Source: Bacteroidales bacterium
Lineage (GTDB): Bacteria; Bacteroidota; Bacteroidia; Bacteroidales; JAFGUD01
Reading direction: 5' to 3'
Assembly: GCA_016936595.1 (NCBI GenBank)
Contig: JAFGXO010000179.1
Location: 1-55,981, forward strand
Length of the DNA: 55,981 bases
A program made the translations under genes and the position numbers. This document shows positions 7,982-17,700 of this stretch, piece after piece. Position 1 is the stretch's first letter. The number at the start of each line of letters is the position of its first letter. The notes beneath the pieces are model-generated. The model saw only the letters and a list, made by a program, of their open reading frames with translations, had not been told where the DNA came from and did not search any database.

Positions 7982-8254
7982 TTAATTAACAGCATTTGCT
8001 AATTCTGTACTGGCTTTGAATTTAACAACTTTTTTTTCTGGAATGTCCATTTCTTTTTTTGTTTGAGGGTTTCTGCCTTTTCTGGCTTCTCTAACTTTTA
8101 TAGACCAACTTCCAAAACCAACTAAAGCAATTCTATCCCCTTTAATAAGAGCTTTTGAAGTTATTTTAATAAATGCATCTAAAGCTTTTTTTGCTTCAGC
8201 TTTTGTTAATTCAGCCTCGTTAGACATTGCAGCAATAAGTTCCGCTTTGTTCAT
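7982..8254 (-). CDS. HU-family histone-like DNA-binding protein
   Basis: This 90-residue protein matches HU along its full length: an N-terminal helical dimerisation region (MNKAELIAAMS, then LTKAEAKKALDAFI), the turn VGFGSWSIKVREARKGRNPQ (about residues 45-64) forming the DNA-binding arm, and the final VVKFKASTELANAVN. It binds DNA non-specifically as a dimer and shapes the nucleoid. The gene stands alone with its own well-formed promoter (8285-8316) and diverges from the polysaccharide export operon. Confidence 0.95.
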   Translation of the reverse strand: MNKAELIAAMSNEAELTKAEAKKALDAFIKITSKALIKGDRIALVGFGSWSIKVREARKGRNPQTKKEMDIPEKKVVKFKASTELANAVN

Positions 8255-8284
8255 AGCATAAAATTTTATTGGTTAAATAATACG

Positions 8285-8316
8285 CAAAAATATATTATAT
8301 ATATCGAATAAACAAA
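8285..8316 (-). promoter_or_regulatory. promoter of the HU gene
   Basis: The minus strand carries TTTG (8313-8316), a 20-bp spacer and TATTTTTG (8285-8292), an exact fit to the Bacteroidota TTTG-N19-21-TAnnTTTG promoter. Transcription should begin near 8278, giving a short leader before the ATG at 8254. Confidence 0.75.
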
Positions 8317-8631
8317 TTTTTAATGGTTTTTTTTTGAAAACTGAATTATTGTTTTAAGCACTTGAATAGTTTTTTTGTTAAGTGCCTTGTTTTTGAGTTA
8401 TTTAGGAAGTTATTATTATATATTTATTGATTATATTGATTGTTTGTTATATTTTAAAAAAGCACCTGATAATCAGATAGTTACTAAGTGTGTTCTTTTT
8501 TTTTAATCGCATTTCTTTTAATTCAGTTGTTTTTTAAGTCTCAAAAAAATAGGTTTATTTTCGATATTTTTTTTAGAAAGCTTAAATCTGACGATTTTTT
8601 GTTTTAATTATTATTTTTTGATTTAAGTTGT

Positions 8632-8639
8632 TATTTTTG
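8632..8639 (+). promoter_or_regulatory. -7 element of the wza/wzc operon
   Basis: TATTTTTG matches TAnnTTTG and ends 13 bp before the start codon, implying a very short leader. No TTG is found at the preferred -33 spacing, so the promoter may be weak or need an activator. Confidence 0.5.
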
Positions 8640-8652
8640 CAAAAAAAATAAA

Positions 8653-9438
8653 ATGCTCAATAAATTTTATTTATACATATCTCTTTTTAGTGTTGTTGTT
8701 TTTAGTTCGTGTTCAAATTATCGTTATGTACATAGAGATATTGATGCAACTAATAAAATAGTTGAAATTTATAGTTTAGATAACTATGAGCCATATCAAT
8801 TACAACCATTTGATTATTTGTATGTTAATATTCGGTCAACTGATGAACAAATTAATGAGTTTTATTCTAGAATTTCCAGTAATTATTCTTCTTCAATGTC
8901 TAATAATCAGTCAAATTTCTTTTTGTCGGGTTATTTAGTAAATGATTCAGGTTATGTTTTTATTCCTACTCTGGGAATGTTGAATGTTGGTGGATTAACA
9001 ATTGATCAAACCCGAAAGTTAATTAATGACAAAGTAGATGAAATTTTAACTGATGCTGTTGTAAATGTTAGATTAACAAGTTTTAATGTAACTTTTTTAG
9101 GCGAAATTAATAACGGGAACATTCCATTTTACAGAGAAAGAGTAAATGTATTAGAAGCAATTGGACAAGCCGGTGGAGTACCTAATTCGGGCGATAAAAA
9201 ACACGTGAAGATAATAAGGCCTCAGGATTCTATTATGGTTGTTTATGAAATTGATTTAACTGATAAAAATATAATAGCTACAAAAGATTTCTTCCTTCAA
9301 CCTAATGATATAGTGTATGTTCCTCCTAAACGACAGCAAGAATTTTGGAATTTTTTTAGAGATTATTCAACTTTTTTATCAATTATTACAACAACCTTAA
9401 CTACTACTTTAATAATTTTGGAGCTCAACAAAAATTAA
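8653..9438 (+). CDS. polysaccharide export lipoprotein, Wza-like
   Basis: This 261-residue protein has a lipoprotein signal peptide (VVVFSSC, lipid-modified C20), a poly-export domain with YEPYQLQPFDYLYVNIRS (about residues 44-61) and GYVFIPTLGMLNVGGLTIDQ (about 97-116), and an SLBB-type domain with VTFLGEINNGNIPF and VLEAIGQAGGVPNSGD. A hydrophobic C-terminal helix (about 236-256) ends the protein, as in many Bacteroidota homologues, and probably crosses the outer membrane. It should form the export channel for capsule or exopolysaccharide. Its stop codon overlaps the start of the Wzc-like gene by one base (TAATG), so the two are translationally coupled. Confidence 0.88.
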   Translation: MLNKFYLYISLFSVVVFSSCSNYRYVHRDIDATNKIVEIYSLDNYEPYQLQPFDYLYVNIRSTDEQINEFYSRISSNYSSSMSNNQSNFFLSGYLVNDSGYVFIPTLGMLNVGGLTIDQTRKLINDKVDEILTDAVVNVRLTSFNVTFLGEINNGNIPFYRERVNVLEAIGQAGGVPNSGDKKHVKIIRPQDSIMVVYEIDLTDKNIIATKDFFLQPNDIVYVPPKRQQEFWNFFRDYSTFLSIITTTLTTTLIILELNKN

Positions 9439-11870
9439 TGGATAATAATAATCAAGAAAATAACAGCCAACAATCATCTATACAGTTTAGACGTTACTTG
9501 GTTTTGGCTTTGGAATACTGGTATATGTTTACAATAGCAATAATAATTGCTGTTTTCCTTTTTATATACAAAGGGAAGTTTACATACACTAAATATGGTG
9601 TATTTACAACTGTTTTGGTAAATAAACAAGGATCAAATCCTGAACTCGTTGCCGGAGGTTTGTATCTTGGCGGTGGTAGAAATTTGAGCAACGAAATGGG
9701 ACTTTTAAGATCTTATGATATGATTAGCAAAGTTATTGATAATCTTAATTTTGGCGTTACATATTTTTTAGACAATCGTATTGGCTATGATCCTGAATTA
9801 TATAAAAAAGCACCTTTTATTGTGCAACCTGACACTCTTTACTCTCAATATAATAATCTTTCTGTTCATGTTGAAATACTTGATGAAAATACTTTTAAAT
9901 TACATATACCTAATTTTGAATATGAAAATAGTTTTACTTTTGGTCAGAAAATTCAATATAAAAACTTTTCATTTGTTATAAACAAAGACTCCAATATATT
10001 TAATCAATCCAATATAAACAAAAAATATTATTTCTGGTTTAATAGCCATGCATCGCTAACTAATTTTTACAAAAATTCTATTACAGTTGAACCCGAGGGA
10101 GACCAAAGTACGATTATCTGGATTTGGATACAAGGTAAAACTCCTGCCAAAGATGTGGATTTTTTAAATGAATTAGTAAAAATATATATTGATTTACGAT
10201 TAAGTGAAAAAAACCAAATTGCAGAAAAAACAATAGAATTTATTGACTTCCAATTAAAAGGTTTCTCCGATTCTTTGAGGCAATCGGAAGATGAACTTCA
10301 ATATTTTAAACAACAAAACTCTATAAATTTAAGCGACGATGGTCAAAATCTTTTAACTCAATTGCAAGATTTTGATACTCAGCGTAAAAGACAAACTTTA
10401 AAGTTAGATTATTATAAATACATGTTAGATATTATTAAAAATAATCCTGATGATATGAGTGTTATGTCGCCTTCTATTTTAGGATTTCAGGACGTTATTT
10501 TAGAGCAATATCTTGCTAATTTATCAAACGCTATTTACGAACAAAAAGTTCTTCAGTTTTCTGTAAAACCAGATGCAGATTTGCCTCCGAATGTTATTAA
10601 AGATTTGGCAATAGATGATTTAAAAATAACGATAGAGCAACATGTTTCTCAAACAATAAAATATACCGAAGGTGCAATTGTTGAGCTTGAAAATAACATT
10701 AGAACAATTCATCAAGAAATAAATAAATTGCCCTTAGCCGAAAGACAGCTTCTTCAAATTACACGCCAATTTGATTTGAATAACGAAATTTATACTTTTT
10801 TATTACAACGAAGAATGGAGGCAGGCATAACTTTAGCTTCAAATGCTCCTGATGTTAATGTTATTGATAAAGCAAGGCTTGAAACAATAATGAACAAAGG
10901 TCGTGAAGGTGGAGGAAATTTACCTAAACTTTTGATGATTTTTTTAGCTATTGTTGTTGCAATCATTTTTGTAATAGAATTTATGAAAAATAAAATTGAG
11001 GATAAATCTGATTTGGAAAGATTAACTCAAATACCGGTATTATCAACTATAAGCTTCAATAATAGAACATCTCAACTGCCAACATTAAAATATCCAAAGT
11101 CTTCAATATCCGAAACTTTTAGATTACTTAGAACTAATCTTCAATATACTTTAATTGAAAAGAGAGCTAAAATGATTGTTGTTTCTTCAACGGTTAGTGG
11201 CGAAGGGAAAAGCTTTATTTCGTCTAATTTAGCTGCTATTTTTTCTGTTACAAACAAAAAAACAATTATTGTTGGCTTAGATTTACGTAAACCTCGGGTT
11301 CAAAAAATATTTACCTTAGATGAAAAAAAAGGCGTTAGTGATTATATTATTGGTGAAATTTCATACGAGGAATTAATACTCGAAACAAAACATAAAAACT
11401 TATTTGTTGCTCTTCCGGGAACTATACCTCCAAATCCGGCAGAATTAATTGAATCAAATAAAATGACCGAATTATTTGAACGCTTAAAAACAGATTTTGA
11501 CTACATAATAATTGATACTCCTCCGGTTGGCATAGTTGCAGACGGTTTATTAGTAGGACGAAAAGCTGATGTTTTTTTATATGTTATTCGTCAAAATTAC
11601 TCAAATAAAAGCTCTGTTAAATTATTAAATGAGGTTGTTCAAAGTAATAATTTTAAAAATGCCGGTATTGTTTTTAATGGTGTTAAAAAATCGGTTACTT
11701 ACGGATTAAAATACGGTTATGGTTACGGCTATGGCTATGGCTATGGTTATGGCTATACTTACGGTCAGGGATATTACGATGATGAAAATGAAAAAGAAGA
11801 GAAAAAGAATATTTTTAAACGAATTAATGAGAGCGTAATAAGCAAAGTAGCTAAGTTTTTTAATAAATAG
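9438..11870 (+). CDS. polysaccharide co-polymerase and tyrosine autokinase, Wzc-like
   Basis: This 810-residue inner-membrane protein combines a Wzz chain-length domain and a BY-kinase. The first membrane helix is about residues 24-44; the periplasmic part contains a long helical region; a second membrane helix (KLLMIFLAIVVAIIFVIEF) is near 495-515. The cytoplasmic kinase has a Walker A VSSTVSGEGKSF (about 583-594), Walker A' VGLDLRKPR and Walker B DYIIIDTPPVG. The C-terminal tail is a striking run of alternating Gly and Tyr (about 754-780), the expected site of tyrosine autophosphorylation. It controls polymer length and export with the upstream Wza-like channel. No glycosyltransferase or Wzx/Wzy genes follow, so the biosynthetic cluster lies elsewhere. 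Confidence 0.93.
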   Translation: MDNNNQENNSQQSSIQFRRYLVLALEYWYMFTIAIIIAVFLFIYKGKFTYTKYGVFTTVLVNKQGSNPELVAGGLYLGGGRNLSNEMGLLRSYDMISKVIDNLNFGVTYFLDNRIGYDPELYKKAPFIVQPDTLYSQYNNLSVHVEILDENTFKLHIPNFEYENSFTFGQKIQYKNFSFVINKDSNIFNQSNINKKYYFWFNSHASLTNFYKNSITVEPEGDQSTIIWIWIQGKTPAKDVDFLNELVKIYIDLRLSEKNQIAEKTIEFIDFQLKGFSDSLRQSEDELQYFKQQNSINLSDDGQNLLTQLQDFDTQRKRQTLKLDYYKYMLDIIKNNPDDMSVMSPSILGFQDVILEQYLANLSNAIYEQKVLQFSVKPDADLPPNVIKDLAIDDLKITIEQHVSQTIKYTEGAIVELENNIRTIHQEINKLPLAERQLLQITRQFDLNNEIYTFLLQRRMEAGITLASNAPDVNVIDKARLETIMNKGREGGGNLPKLLMIFLAIVVAIIFVIEFMKNKIEDKSDLERLTQIPVLSTISFNNRTSQLPTLKYPKSSISETFRLLRTNLQYTLIEKRAKMIVVSSTVSGEGKSFISSNLAAIFSVTNKKTIIVGLDLRKPRVQKIFTLDEKKGVSDYIIGEISYEELILETKHKNLFVALPGTIPPNPAELIESNKMTELFERLKTDFDYIIIDTPPVGIVADGLLVGRKADVFLYVIRQNYSNKSSVKLLNEVVQSNNFKNAGIVFNGVKKSVTYGLKYGYGYGYGYGYGYGYTYGQGYYDDENEKEEKKNIFKRINESVISKVAKFFNK

Positions 11871-11875
11871 TTTTA

Positions 11876-12268
11876 TTATTTGCGTTTAAAAAATCCTTTT
11901 TTGTGTGGTTTTGGTTGCTCTGGCGAATAATTTCCCCCTAAAATAGCTTGTCCTATAACACCCCAGCCCGGAAAACCATTAAAATTTCTGTCATCAATAT
12001 ATATATCTGCTAATATTTTGCGGCTTATTTTGTCGTCATAAATTTCTTCGGGATAATTTTTGTTTACTGCATAAAACTCAACTCCGTTTTGTTTGCAAAA
12101 ATCTACTGCTGCATCTAAAAAATCACCGCTTCTATACGTCCACAAAATAAGCAAATGCCCTTGTTCTTGGAGAGCTTTTAGTGTTTCAAATGCAAAGGGT
12201 AATGTTTTTCCTATTTCCGGAAATTTATGTTCAACAATGGTTCCGTCAAAATCTATTGCTATTGTCAT
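11876..12268 (-). CDS. small HAD-superfamily hydrolase (BT0820-like)
   Basis: This 130-residue protein starts MTIAIDFDGTIVEH, giving the HAD nucleophile and acid/base pair D6 and D8. It continues with the LILWTYRSGDFL segment (the motif II Thr/Ser) and ends with ADIYIDDRNF, which supplies the motif IV aspartates. The size and lack of a large cap fit small Bacteroidota phosphatases of the BT0820 type. It is a probable cytosolic phosphatase for a small metabolite; the substrate is unknown. It is convergent with the Wzc-like gene (5-bp gap) and diverges from cysS, with its promoter at 12285-12314. Confidence 0.8.
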   Translation of the reverse strand: MTIAIDFDGTIVEHKFPEIGKTLPFAFETLKALQEQGHLLILWTYRSGDFLDAAVDFCKQNGVEFYAVNKNYPEEIYDDKISRKILADIYIDDRNFNGFPGWGVIGQAILGGNYSPEQPKPHKKGFFKRK

Positions 12269-12284
12269 AATGAGTTATTTTTTA

Positions 12285-12314
12285 CAAATTTAAGCATAAA
12301 AAAATTCTTTCAAA
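12285..12314 (-). promoter_or_regulatory. promoter of the HAD hydrolase gene
   Basis: On the minus strand TTTG (12311-12314), an 18-bp spacer and TAAATTTG (12285-12292) fit the Bacteroidota promoter closely. It stands back to back with the cysS promoter. Confidence 0.55.
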
Positions 12315-12321
12315 ATTTCTT

Positions 12322-12354
12322 TTTGATGTAAGTGTAATAAATTTTTTACATTTG
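12322..12354 (+). promoter_or_regulatory. promoter of cysS
   Basis: TTTG at 12322-12325, a 21-bp spacer and TACATTTG at 12347-12354 match the Bacteroidota consensus. Transcription is predicted to start near 12361, which rules out a coding start at the TTG of 12365 as likely and supports the ATG at 12401. Confidence 0.75.
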
Positions 12355-12400
12355 CAGCTAAGATTTGTTTTTGTACTGTTTATTTTTGAAAAATACTAAA

Positions 12401-13876
12401 ATGAAAGATTTACACATTTATAACACACTTAAAAGAAAAAAACAAAAGTTTGAACCAATAAATACTCCTCATGTAGGAATGTATGTTTGTGGACCAACAG
12501 TTTATGGAGATGGTCATTTGGGGCATGCAAGAGCAGCTATTACATTTGATGTTGTTTTTAGGTATTTGAAATTTTTAGGATATAAAGTCAGATACGTAAG
12601 TAACATTACTGATGTAGGTCACTTAGAAAATGATGCAGATTCGGGTGAGGATAAAATCCAGAAAAAAGCCCAATTAGAACAACTTGAACCTATGGAGGTT
12701 GTTCAATTTTATACAAACAGGTATCACGAAAACATGAGAAATTTGAATGTTTTGCGTCCGAGCATCGAACCTCATGCAAGCGGACATATTCCCGAACAAA
12801 TTGAACTTGTTGAAAAAATAATGAAAAATGGTTACGCTTATCAGAGTAACGGGTCTGTTTATTTTGATGTGCTTAAATATAATAATGAACATAATTACGG
12901 AGTTTTATCCGGACGAAAAGTTGAAGATTTATACGAAACAACGCGTGAACTCGACGGGCAAAAAGAAAAACGAAATTCATTTGATTTTGCATTATGGAAA
13001 AAAGCCGACAAAAAACATTTAATGCATTGGAAATCGCAATGGAGCGAGGGATACCCCGGCTGGCATCTTGAATGCTCGGCAATGGGACAAAAATATCTTG
13101 GCGAAAAATTTGATATTCACGGAGGTGGTTTAGATTTGCAATTCCCGCATCATGAGAGCGAAATTGCCCAAAGTGTGGCAGCATACGGGCAAGAACCTGT
13201 TAAATACTGGATGCACAATAATCTTATTACGATCAATGGACAAAAAATGAGTAAATCTTTAAATAATTTTATTACTCTTTTTGACCTCTTTTCCGGAAAT
13301 AGTGATTTGCTTGAAAAAAATTATTCGCCAATGACAGTCAGATTTTTTATTCTGCAAGCTCATTATCGCAGCCCTCTTGATTTTTCTAACGAAGCTCTTA
13401 AAGCTTCTGAAAAAGGATATTTAAGACTAATGAAAGCCGCCGAAACGCTCCAAAAATTAACTCCGGCAAAAAAATCTACCATAAAAGTTGCTGAAATTAT
13501 AAGTAAAGCAACTGATGCAATCAATGACGATTTTAATACTCCTATTTTTATTTCGGTTCTTTTTGATGCAGTTAAAATCATCAATTCTGTTAATGATGGA
13601 AAAGAAACTTTAAATGCAGCTGATTTAAAAAAATTACAAGAATTTTTTAGTTCATATACCCATGATGTTTTGGGGCTTTTGCCTCTCGAAAAATCGGCAG
13701 AAACTGATTCTGATTTAACTAATGATTTAATAAAAACAATACTTGAAGTAAGGTTAAACGCAAAAAATAACAAAGATTTTACTACATCAGACTTAATTAG
13801 AGATAAATTACTTGAACTTGGTGTGTTAGTTAAAGATAAAAAAGATGGTTTTGATTGGGAAATAAAGAAAAGTTAA
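12401..13876 (+). CDS. cysS: cysteinyl-tRNA synthetase
   Basis: This 491-residue class I synthetase charges tRNA-Cys. The HIGH-type motif is in [16 protein letters not shown] (C30 a zinc ligand, H39-H42), the remaining zinc site lies around [10 protein letters not shown] and FPHHESE, and the KMSKS loop is [10 protein letters not shown] near residue 283. The C-terminal helical domain has the expected length. I chose ATG 12401 because the frame upstream is open to a TTG at 12365 that sits at the predicted transcript start. dapB follows 51 bp downstream and may share the transcript. Confidence 0.96.
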   Translation: MKDLHIYNTLKRKKQKFEPINTPHVGMYVCGPTVYGDGHLGHARAAITFDVVFRYLKFLGYKVRYVSNITDVGHLENDADSGEDKIQKKAQLEQLEPMEVVQFYTNRYHENMRNLNVLRPSIEPHASGHIPEQIELVEKIMKNGYAYQSNGSVYFDVLKYNNEHNYGVLSGRKVEDLYETTRELDGQKEKRNSFDFALWKKADKKHLMHWKSQWSEGYPGWHLECSAMGQKYLGEKFDIHGGGLDLQFPHHESEIAQSVAAYGQEPVKYWMHNNLITINGQKMSKSLNNFITLFDLFSGNSDLLEKNYSPMTVRFFILQAHYRSPLDFSNEALKASEKGYLRLMKAAETLQKLTPAKKSTIKVAEIISKATDAINDDFNTPIFISVLFDAVKIINSVNDGKETLNAADLKKLQEFFSSYTHDVLGLLPLEKSAETDSDLTNDLIKTILEVRLNAKNNKDFTTSDLIRDKLLELGVLVKDKKDGFDWEIKKS

Positions 13877-13927
13877 TTCTTTTTTAATTATTGCATCAAT
13901 ATTAATTTTATAAATAATATCTAAATA

Positions 13928-14638
13928 ATGAAAATTTCACTCATTGGAAACGGAAAAATGGGAAAAGCTGTTGTAGAATTAGCTCAACAGAAAGGACATG
14001 AACTCGTTGATATTTTTGATATTGACAACAAAAATGAACTTACTATTCAAAACCTGCAAAAAGCAGATGTTGTTTTTGAATTTACACAACCCGAGGCTGC
14101 TTTTGATAATATTTCGTTGTGTTTAAACGCAGGTGTTCCGGTTATTAGCGGCACAACAGGTTGGTTAGATAAAATTGATATTGTTAAAAAAAGATGTTCA
14201 GAAGAACAAAAAACATTTTTTTATGCTTCAAATTTTAGTATTGGAGTAAATATTTTGTTCGAAATAAATAAAAAATTGGCTAAAATAATGAACAATTACT
14301 CCAATTATAACGTTTCAATAAAAGAAACACATCACATACACAAACTTGATGCTCCAAGTGGAACAGCAATTTATTTAGCCAATCAAATAATTTCTGAAAT
14401 TAAAAATAAAACAAAATGGAAATTAGATGATGCAATAGAAGAAGAAATATTGATAAAAGCGTTCAGAGAAGGCGAAATATCCGGAGAACATTCTATCACC
14501 TATGATTCCGATGTTGATTATATTGAGATAAAACATTCAGCAAAAAACAGACAGGGTTTAGCGTATGGAGCTTTATTAGCAGCAGAATTTATTGTTAATA
14601 AAAAAGGTTTCTATACAATGCAAGATCTACTAAAATAA
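13928..14638 (+). CDS. dapB: 4-hydroxy-tetrahydrodipicolinate reductase
   Basis: This 236-residue enzyme performs the second step of the lysine/diaminopimelate pathway, reducing hydroxytetrahydrodipicolinate with NAD(P)H. The N-terminal Rossmann motif is SLIGNGKMGKAV (about residues 4-15). The catalytic and substrate-binding region has KETHHIHKLDAPSGTA (about 135-150), which includes the HHxxKxDAPSGTA family signature. It is shorter than the roughly 270-residue enterobacterial form, as is common in Bacteroidota. The following hypothetical gene starts 6 bp after its stop codon. Confidence 0.95.
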   Translation: MKISLIGNGKMGKAVVELAQQKGHELVDIFDIDNKNELTIQNLQKADVVFEFTQPEAAFDNISLCLNAGVPVISGTTGWLDKIDIVKKRCSEEQKTFFYASNFSIGVNILFEINKKLAKIMNNYSNYNVSIKETHHIHKLDAPSGTAIYLANQIISEIKNKTKWKLDDAIEEEILIKAFREGEISGEHSITYDSDVDYIEIKHSAKNRQGLAYGALLAAEFIVNKKGFYTMQDLLK

Positions 14639-14644
14639 AATATC

Positions 14645-15112
14645 ATGCAAAACAACATCGTTAAAATACTCTATCAAAGATTTGAGAGTCTTTATGGTTT
14701 TAGTCTTCCAAACAACCCAACAGTTCATAAACGTATTAACGAAGCAGCCCGAAAAGCAATTGTGGATATAAATAAAAACGGAACTGCAAATGTTAATATT
14801 CCATTTATACACGCCGATAAAAATGGACCTAAGCATTTAATGACTCTTATAAAAAAAGATGAGGTTGAAAATTTTAATATCTTTGCTCAAACGCATCAAA
14901 CTTCGAATAATTCTTCAAGTACATTTATTAATAATGTTCATAACAATAGTTCTCAAGAAAGTGATCCAACTAATTACTTGAAAAGTATTATGTTAAAACG
15001 AGATAAAGAAAAACGCTCCGAAAATAAATCTTCTACTTTATTCTTATTAATTTTAATTCTTATTTTAGGTGGTCTTTTTTTTGCTGCTTCTCAAATATTT
15101 GGATTGTTTTAA
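14645..15112 (+). CDS. tail-anchored protein of unknown function
   Basis: This 155-residue protein has a soluble N-terminal region of about 125 residues and a single C-terminal membrane helix (about residues 130-152, LFLLILILILGGLFFAAS) preceded by charged KRDKEKRSENK. The soluble part holds a mixed alpha/beta segment (NPTVHKRINEAARKAI, then TANVNIPFIHADKNGPK) and then an Asn/Ser-rich linker (about 80-115). I do not recognise the family. The tail anchor predicts a cytoplasmic domain held at the inner membrane. It lies 6 bp after dapB and is probably co-transcribed. Confidence 0.7.
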   Translation: MQNNIVKILYQRFESLYGFSLPNNPTVHKRINEAARKAIVDINKNGTANVNIPFIHADKNGPKHLMTLIKKDEVENFNIFAQTHQTSNNSSSTFINNVHNNSSQESDPTNYLKSIMLKRDKEKRSENKSSTLFLLILILILGGLFFAASQIFGLF

Positions 15113-15207
15113 AAATATTAGTGTTTGATAAAATAATAATACTATATTCGTAAAAACATGTTTTTTTGTATGGGCTAACGAATAAGGTAATAATTAAATA
15201 AAATTAA

Positions 15208-16023
15208 ATGAGCCTTACAAGCAATATAAAACGAGTAACAACACATGTGCTTCAAAACATGAAAAAGCAAGGTGTTAAAATTTCAATGTTAACAGCTTAC
15301 GATTATTCAACTGCTTTACTTATAGATAGTGCCGGTATAGATATTATTCTGGTAGGCGATTCTGCAGCCAATGTTATGGCCGGATTTGAAACAACTTTAC
15401 CTATGACCTTAGATGCAATGATTTATCATGCTTCATCGGTTGTTAGAGCTGTAAACAGAGCTATGGTTGTTGTTGATTTGCCTTTTGGAACTTATCAAGG
15501 TAATTCTAAAGAAGCTTTGCAATCGGCAATTAGAATAATGAAAGAAACAGGAGCACATGCAATAAAAATCGAAGGCGGAAAAGAAATTTTGGAATCCGTT
15601 TCCAGAATTTTATCTGCCGGAATACCTGTTATGGGGCATCTCGGATTAACCCCTCAGTCAATAAATAAATTTGGAACTTATGCCGTAAGAGCAACCAGCG
15701 AAGAAGAAGCCAGAAAATTAATTTCTGATGCTTTGCTACTTGAAGCTTCGGGCATATTTGGTTTAGTGCTCGAAAAAATTCCTGCTGATTTGGGGCGTGA
15801 AGTTGCTCAAAAGCTATCAATTCCTGTAATTGGTATTGGTGCCGGAGGAAAAGTTGACGGACAAGTTTTAGTTGTTCACGATATGTTGGGTATAACTACA
15901 GAATTTTCGCCACGCTTTTTACGAAGATATCATAATTTATCCGAAGAAATACAAAATTCTGTAAAACAATATATTTCAGATGTTAAAAGTGGAGATTTTC
16001 CAAATGAAAATGAGCAATATTAA
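15208..16023 (+). CDS. panB: 3-methyl-2-oxobutanoate hydroxymethyltransferase
   Basis: This 271-residue enzyme makes ketopantoate from alpha-ketoisovalerate and methylene-tetrahydrofolate, the first committed step of pantothenate and CoA synthesis. Family motifs are intact: [20 protein letters not shown] (about residues 24-43), [12 protein letters not shown] with the metal-binding Asp, [30 protein letters not shown] and [21 protein letters not shown]. Length is normal. No panC or panD lies next to it. The coding start at ATG 15208 leaves a normal N terminus. Confidence 0.96.
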   Translation: MSLTSNIKRVTTHVLQNMKKQGVKISMLTAYDYSTALLIDSAGIDIILVGDSAANVMAGFETTLPMTLDAMIYHASSVVRAVNRAMVVVDLPFGTYQGNSKEALQSAIRIMKETGAHAIKIEGGKEILESVSRILSAGIPVMGHLGLTPQSINKFGTYAVRATSEEEARKLISDALLLEASGIFGLVLEKIPADLGREVAQKLSIPVIGIGAGGKVDGQVLVVHDMLGITTEFSPRFLRRYHNLSEEIQNSVKQYISDVKSGDFPNENEQY

Positions 16024-16100
16024 TTTCTTGTTTTTATTATATTTGAAAGCTTTTTTAATATTTTAAAGTAGTAAATAACTATCTGAAAGGTTGAGTTTTG

Positions 16101-17690
16101 ATGATGAAAAGGGTTTTGTTTAGCGTGTTTTTTCTGTTTATTGCATTAAACTTTTTTGCACAATCTCCTAAATTTAAAGGTGTTTGGGTTGCTACAGTTA
16201 AAATGCTTGATTTCCCTTCACGCAGAGGTTTGAGTTCTTATGAACTAAAAAACGAGTTGCTTGATATATTGGACTCATGCAAATCAATTGGTGCAAATGC
16301 TGTTATTTTTCAGGTTCGTCCCGCAGCCGATGCCTTTTACAATTCTCCTTATGAGCCATGGAGCGAATGGCTTACAGGTAAACAAGGTAGGGCTGCTTAT
16401 CCTTATTTTGATCCAATGACTTTTTTAATAGACGAGAGTCATAAACGAGGTTTAGAATTTCATGCTTGGATAAATCCTTTTAGAGCTGCTGCAACATACT
16501 CTTCGGCTGATTTGGTAAATAATCATATCTCTAAAGTGCACCCCGAATGGTGTTTTAATTATGGTGCAAATAAATATTTTGACCCGGGAATACCTGAAGT
16601 ACAAGATTACATCATAAAAATAATTGCAGACATTGTTACCCGTTATGATGTTGATGGAATACATTTTGATGATTATTTTTATCCATATCCATTAAAAAAT
16701 CAAATAAACCAGATAATACCGATACCAGATTATAATACCTTCGCTATAAATAATCGAGGTTTTTATAATATTGACGATTGGCGTAGAGATAATATTAATA
16801 GATTTGTTCAACGCACACACGATACTATCAAAAAAATTAATAGTGATGTTGTTTTTGGAATTAGTCCATGTGGAGTTTGGCGGAATTTTGGCTACGACGA
16901 CGATGGTTCATATACAACCGGTTTAGCTGCTTATGATTGGATTTATGCCGATGGTTTAACGTGGCTAAAAAATAATTGGATAGATTATATTGCTCCTCAA
17001 CTTTATTGGTATATTGGTCATACGGCTGCCAATTTTGATGTTCTTGTTGATTGGTGGAGTAAACATTCTTTTGGTGTTGATTTATATATAGGTTTAAATA
17101 TTTATAACGTTGATCCAACTCGAACCGATCCTAATTGGGGTGATCCAAGCCAAATTCCTCGTCAAATTAAATTGGCTCAGTCTTATCCCCAAGTTACCGG
17201 TTTTATTTTGTACAGATACAAAACATTAATTAAAAATCCGCTGGGCTTAAATGATTCGCTCAGAAACAATTATTTTGCCGATACAGCAATATTAATAGCA
17301 AAAAATAATATTTTAGTTAGAGATACACAAGTTATTACTTGGCTAAATATTGACACCAATAAAGTTGTTTTTGTGAAAAAAGAATATCCTCCTCAAAAAC
17401 CAACAAATTTAGGTAAATATAGAATTGGATCCGAAATTACACTAATGTGGGATTGTCAAACCGAATTAGATTCAATAAAACAATTTGAAGTTTTTATTTT
17501 CGAAGGCAAAAATGTTGGAAATATTAGTGATGATAATTTATTTTTAATTACTGAAAATAATTATGTTAGGTTTGATAAAAAACAATATTATAGATTTATG
17601 ACAAAAAAATACACATTTGTAGTAAAAACAATCAGTATTAATGGTCTCGAAAGTTCAATTAGCAACCCTATTCGTATTAAAATAAGATAA
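16101..17690 (+). CDS. exported glycosyl hydrolase-like 10 (GHL10/DUF187) protein
   Basis: This 530-residue protein has a signal peptide of about 22 residues (hydrophobic stretch ending FFAQS) and a TIM-barrel-like GHL10 domain. Diagnostic segments are FKGVWVATVKMLDFPS (about residues 23-38), NAVIFQVRPAADAFY, EWLTG, GLEFHAWINPFRA, VDGIHFDDYFYP and YIAPQLYWYIG. The last about 100 residues form a fibronectin-like beta region. Members probably cleave or bind peptidoglycan or other glycans; the substrate here is unknown. The start is ATG 16101 or 16104; a TTG just before is unlikely. The Nudix gene follows 10 bp later. Confidence 0.88.
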   Translation: MMKRVLFSVFFLFIALNFFAQSPKFKGVWVATVKMLDFPSRRGLSSYELKNELLDILDSCKSIGANAVIFQVRPAADAFYNSPYEPWSEWLTGKQGRAAYPYFDPMTFLIDESHKRGLEFHAWINPFRAAATYSSADLVNNHISKVHPEWCFNYGANKYFDPGIPEVQDYIIKIIADIVTRYDVDGIHFDDYFYPYPLKNQINQIIPIPDYNTFAINNRGFYNIDDWRRDNINRFVQRTHDTIKKINSDVVFGISPCGVWRNFGYDDDGSYTTGLAAYDWIYADGLTWLKNNWIDYIAPQLYWYIGHTAANFDVLVDWWSKHSFGVDLYIGLNIYNVDPTRTDPNWGDPSQIPRQIKLAQSYPQVTGFILYRYKTLIKNPLGLNDSLRNNYFADTAILIAKNNILVRDTQVITWLNIDTNKVVFVKKEYPPQKPTNLGKYRIGSEITLMWDCQTELDSIKQFEVFIFEGKNVGNISDDNLFLITENNYVRFDKKQYYRFMTKKYTFVVKTISINGLESSISNPIRIKIR

Positions 17691-17700
17691 AATAGCGATA

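Larger units (their letters stand above)
8255..8652. other. 398-bp divergent intergenic region between HU and the wza-like gene
   Basis: No gene is seen here. It contains the HU promoter (8285-8316, minus), a -7 element for the export operon (8632-8639, plus), a spaced inverted repeat GCACTT/AAGTGC (8358-8385) and a short palindrome CTGATAATCAG (8466-8476). The last two could be regulatory sites for capsule or exopolysaccharide expression, but nothing confirms this. Confidence 0.6.

Noticed and set aside
11710-11765. CRISPR-like or non-coding tandem repeat
   Set aside because: The repeat is in frame within the Wzc-like gene and encodes its Gly-Tyr tail; there are no spacers.
8653-11870. complete capsule biosynthesis locus
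   Set aside because: Only the Wza-like and Wzc-like genes are present; no Wzx, Wzy, priming transferase or sugar-nucleotide genes follow.
12873-13773. minus-strand open frames inside cysS
   Set aside because: They are antisense to a clearly coding, motif-complete cysS and show no protein features of their own.
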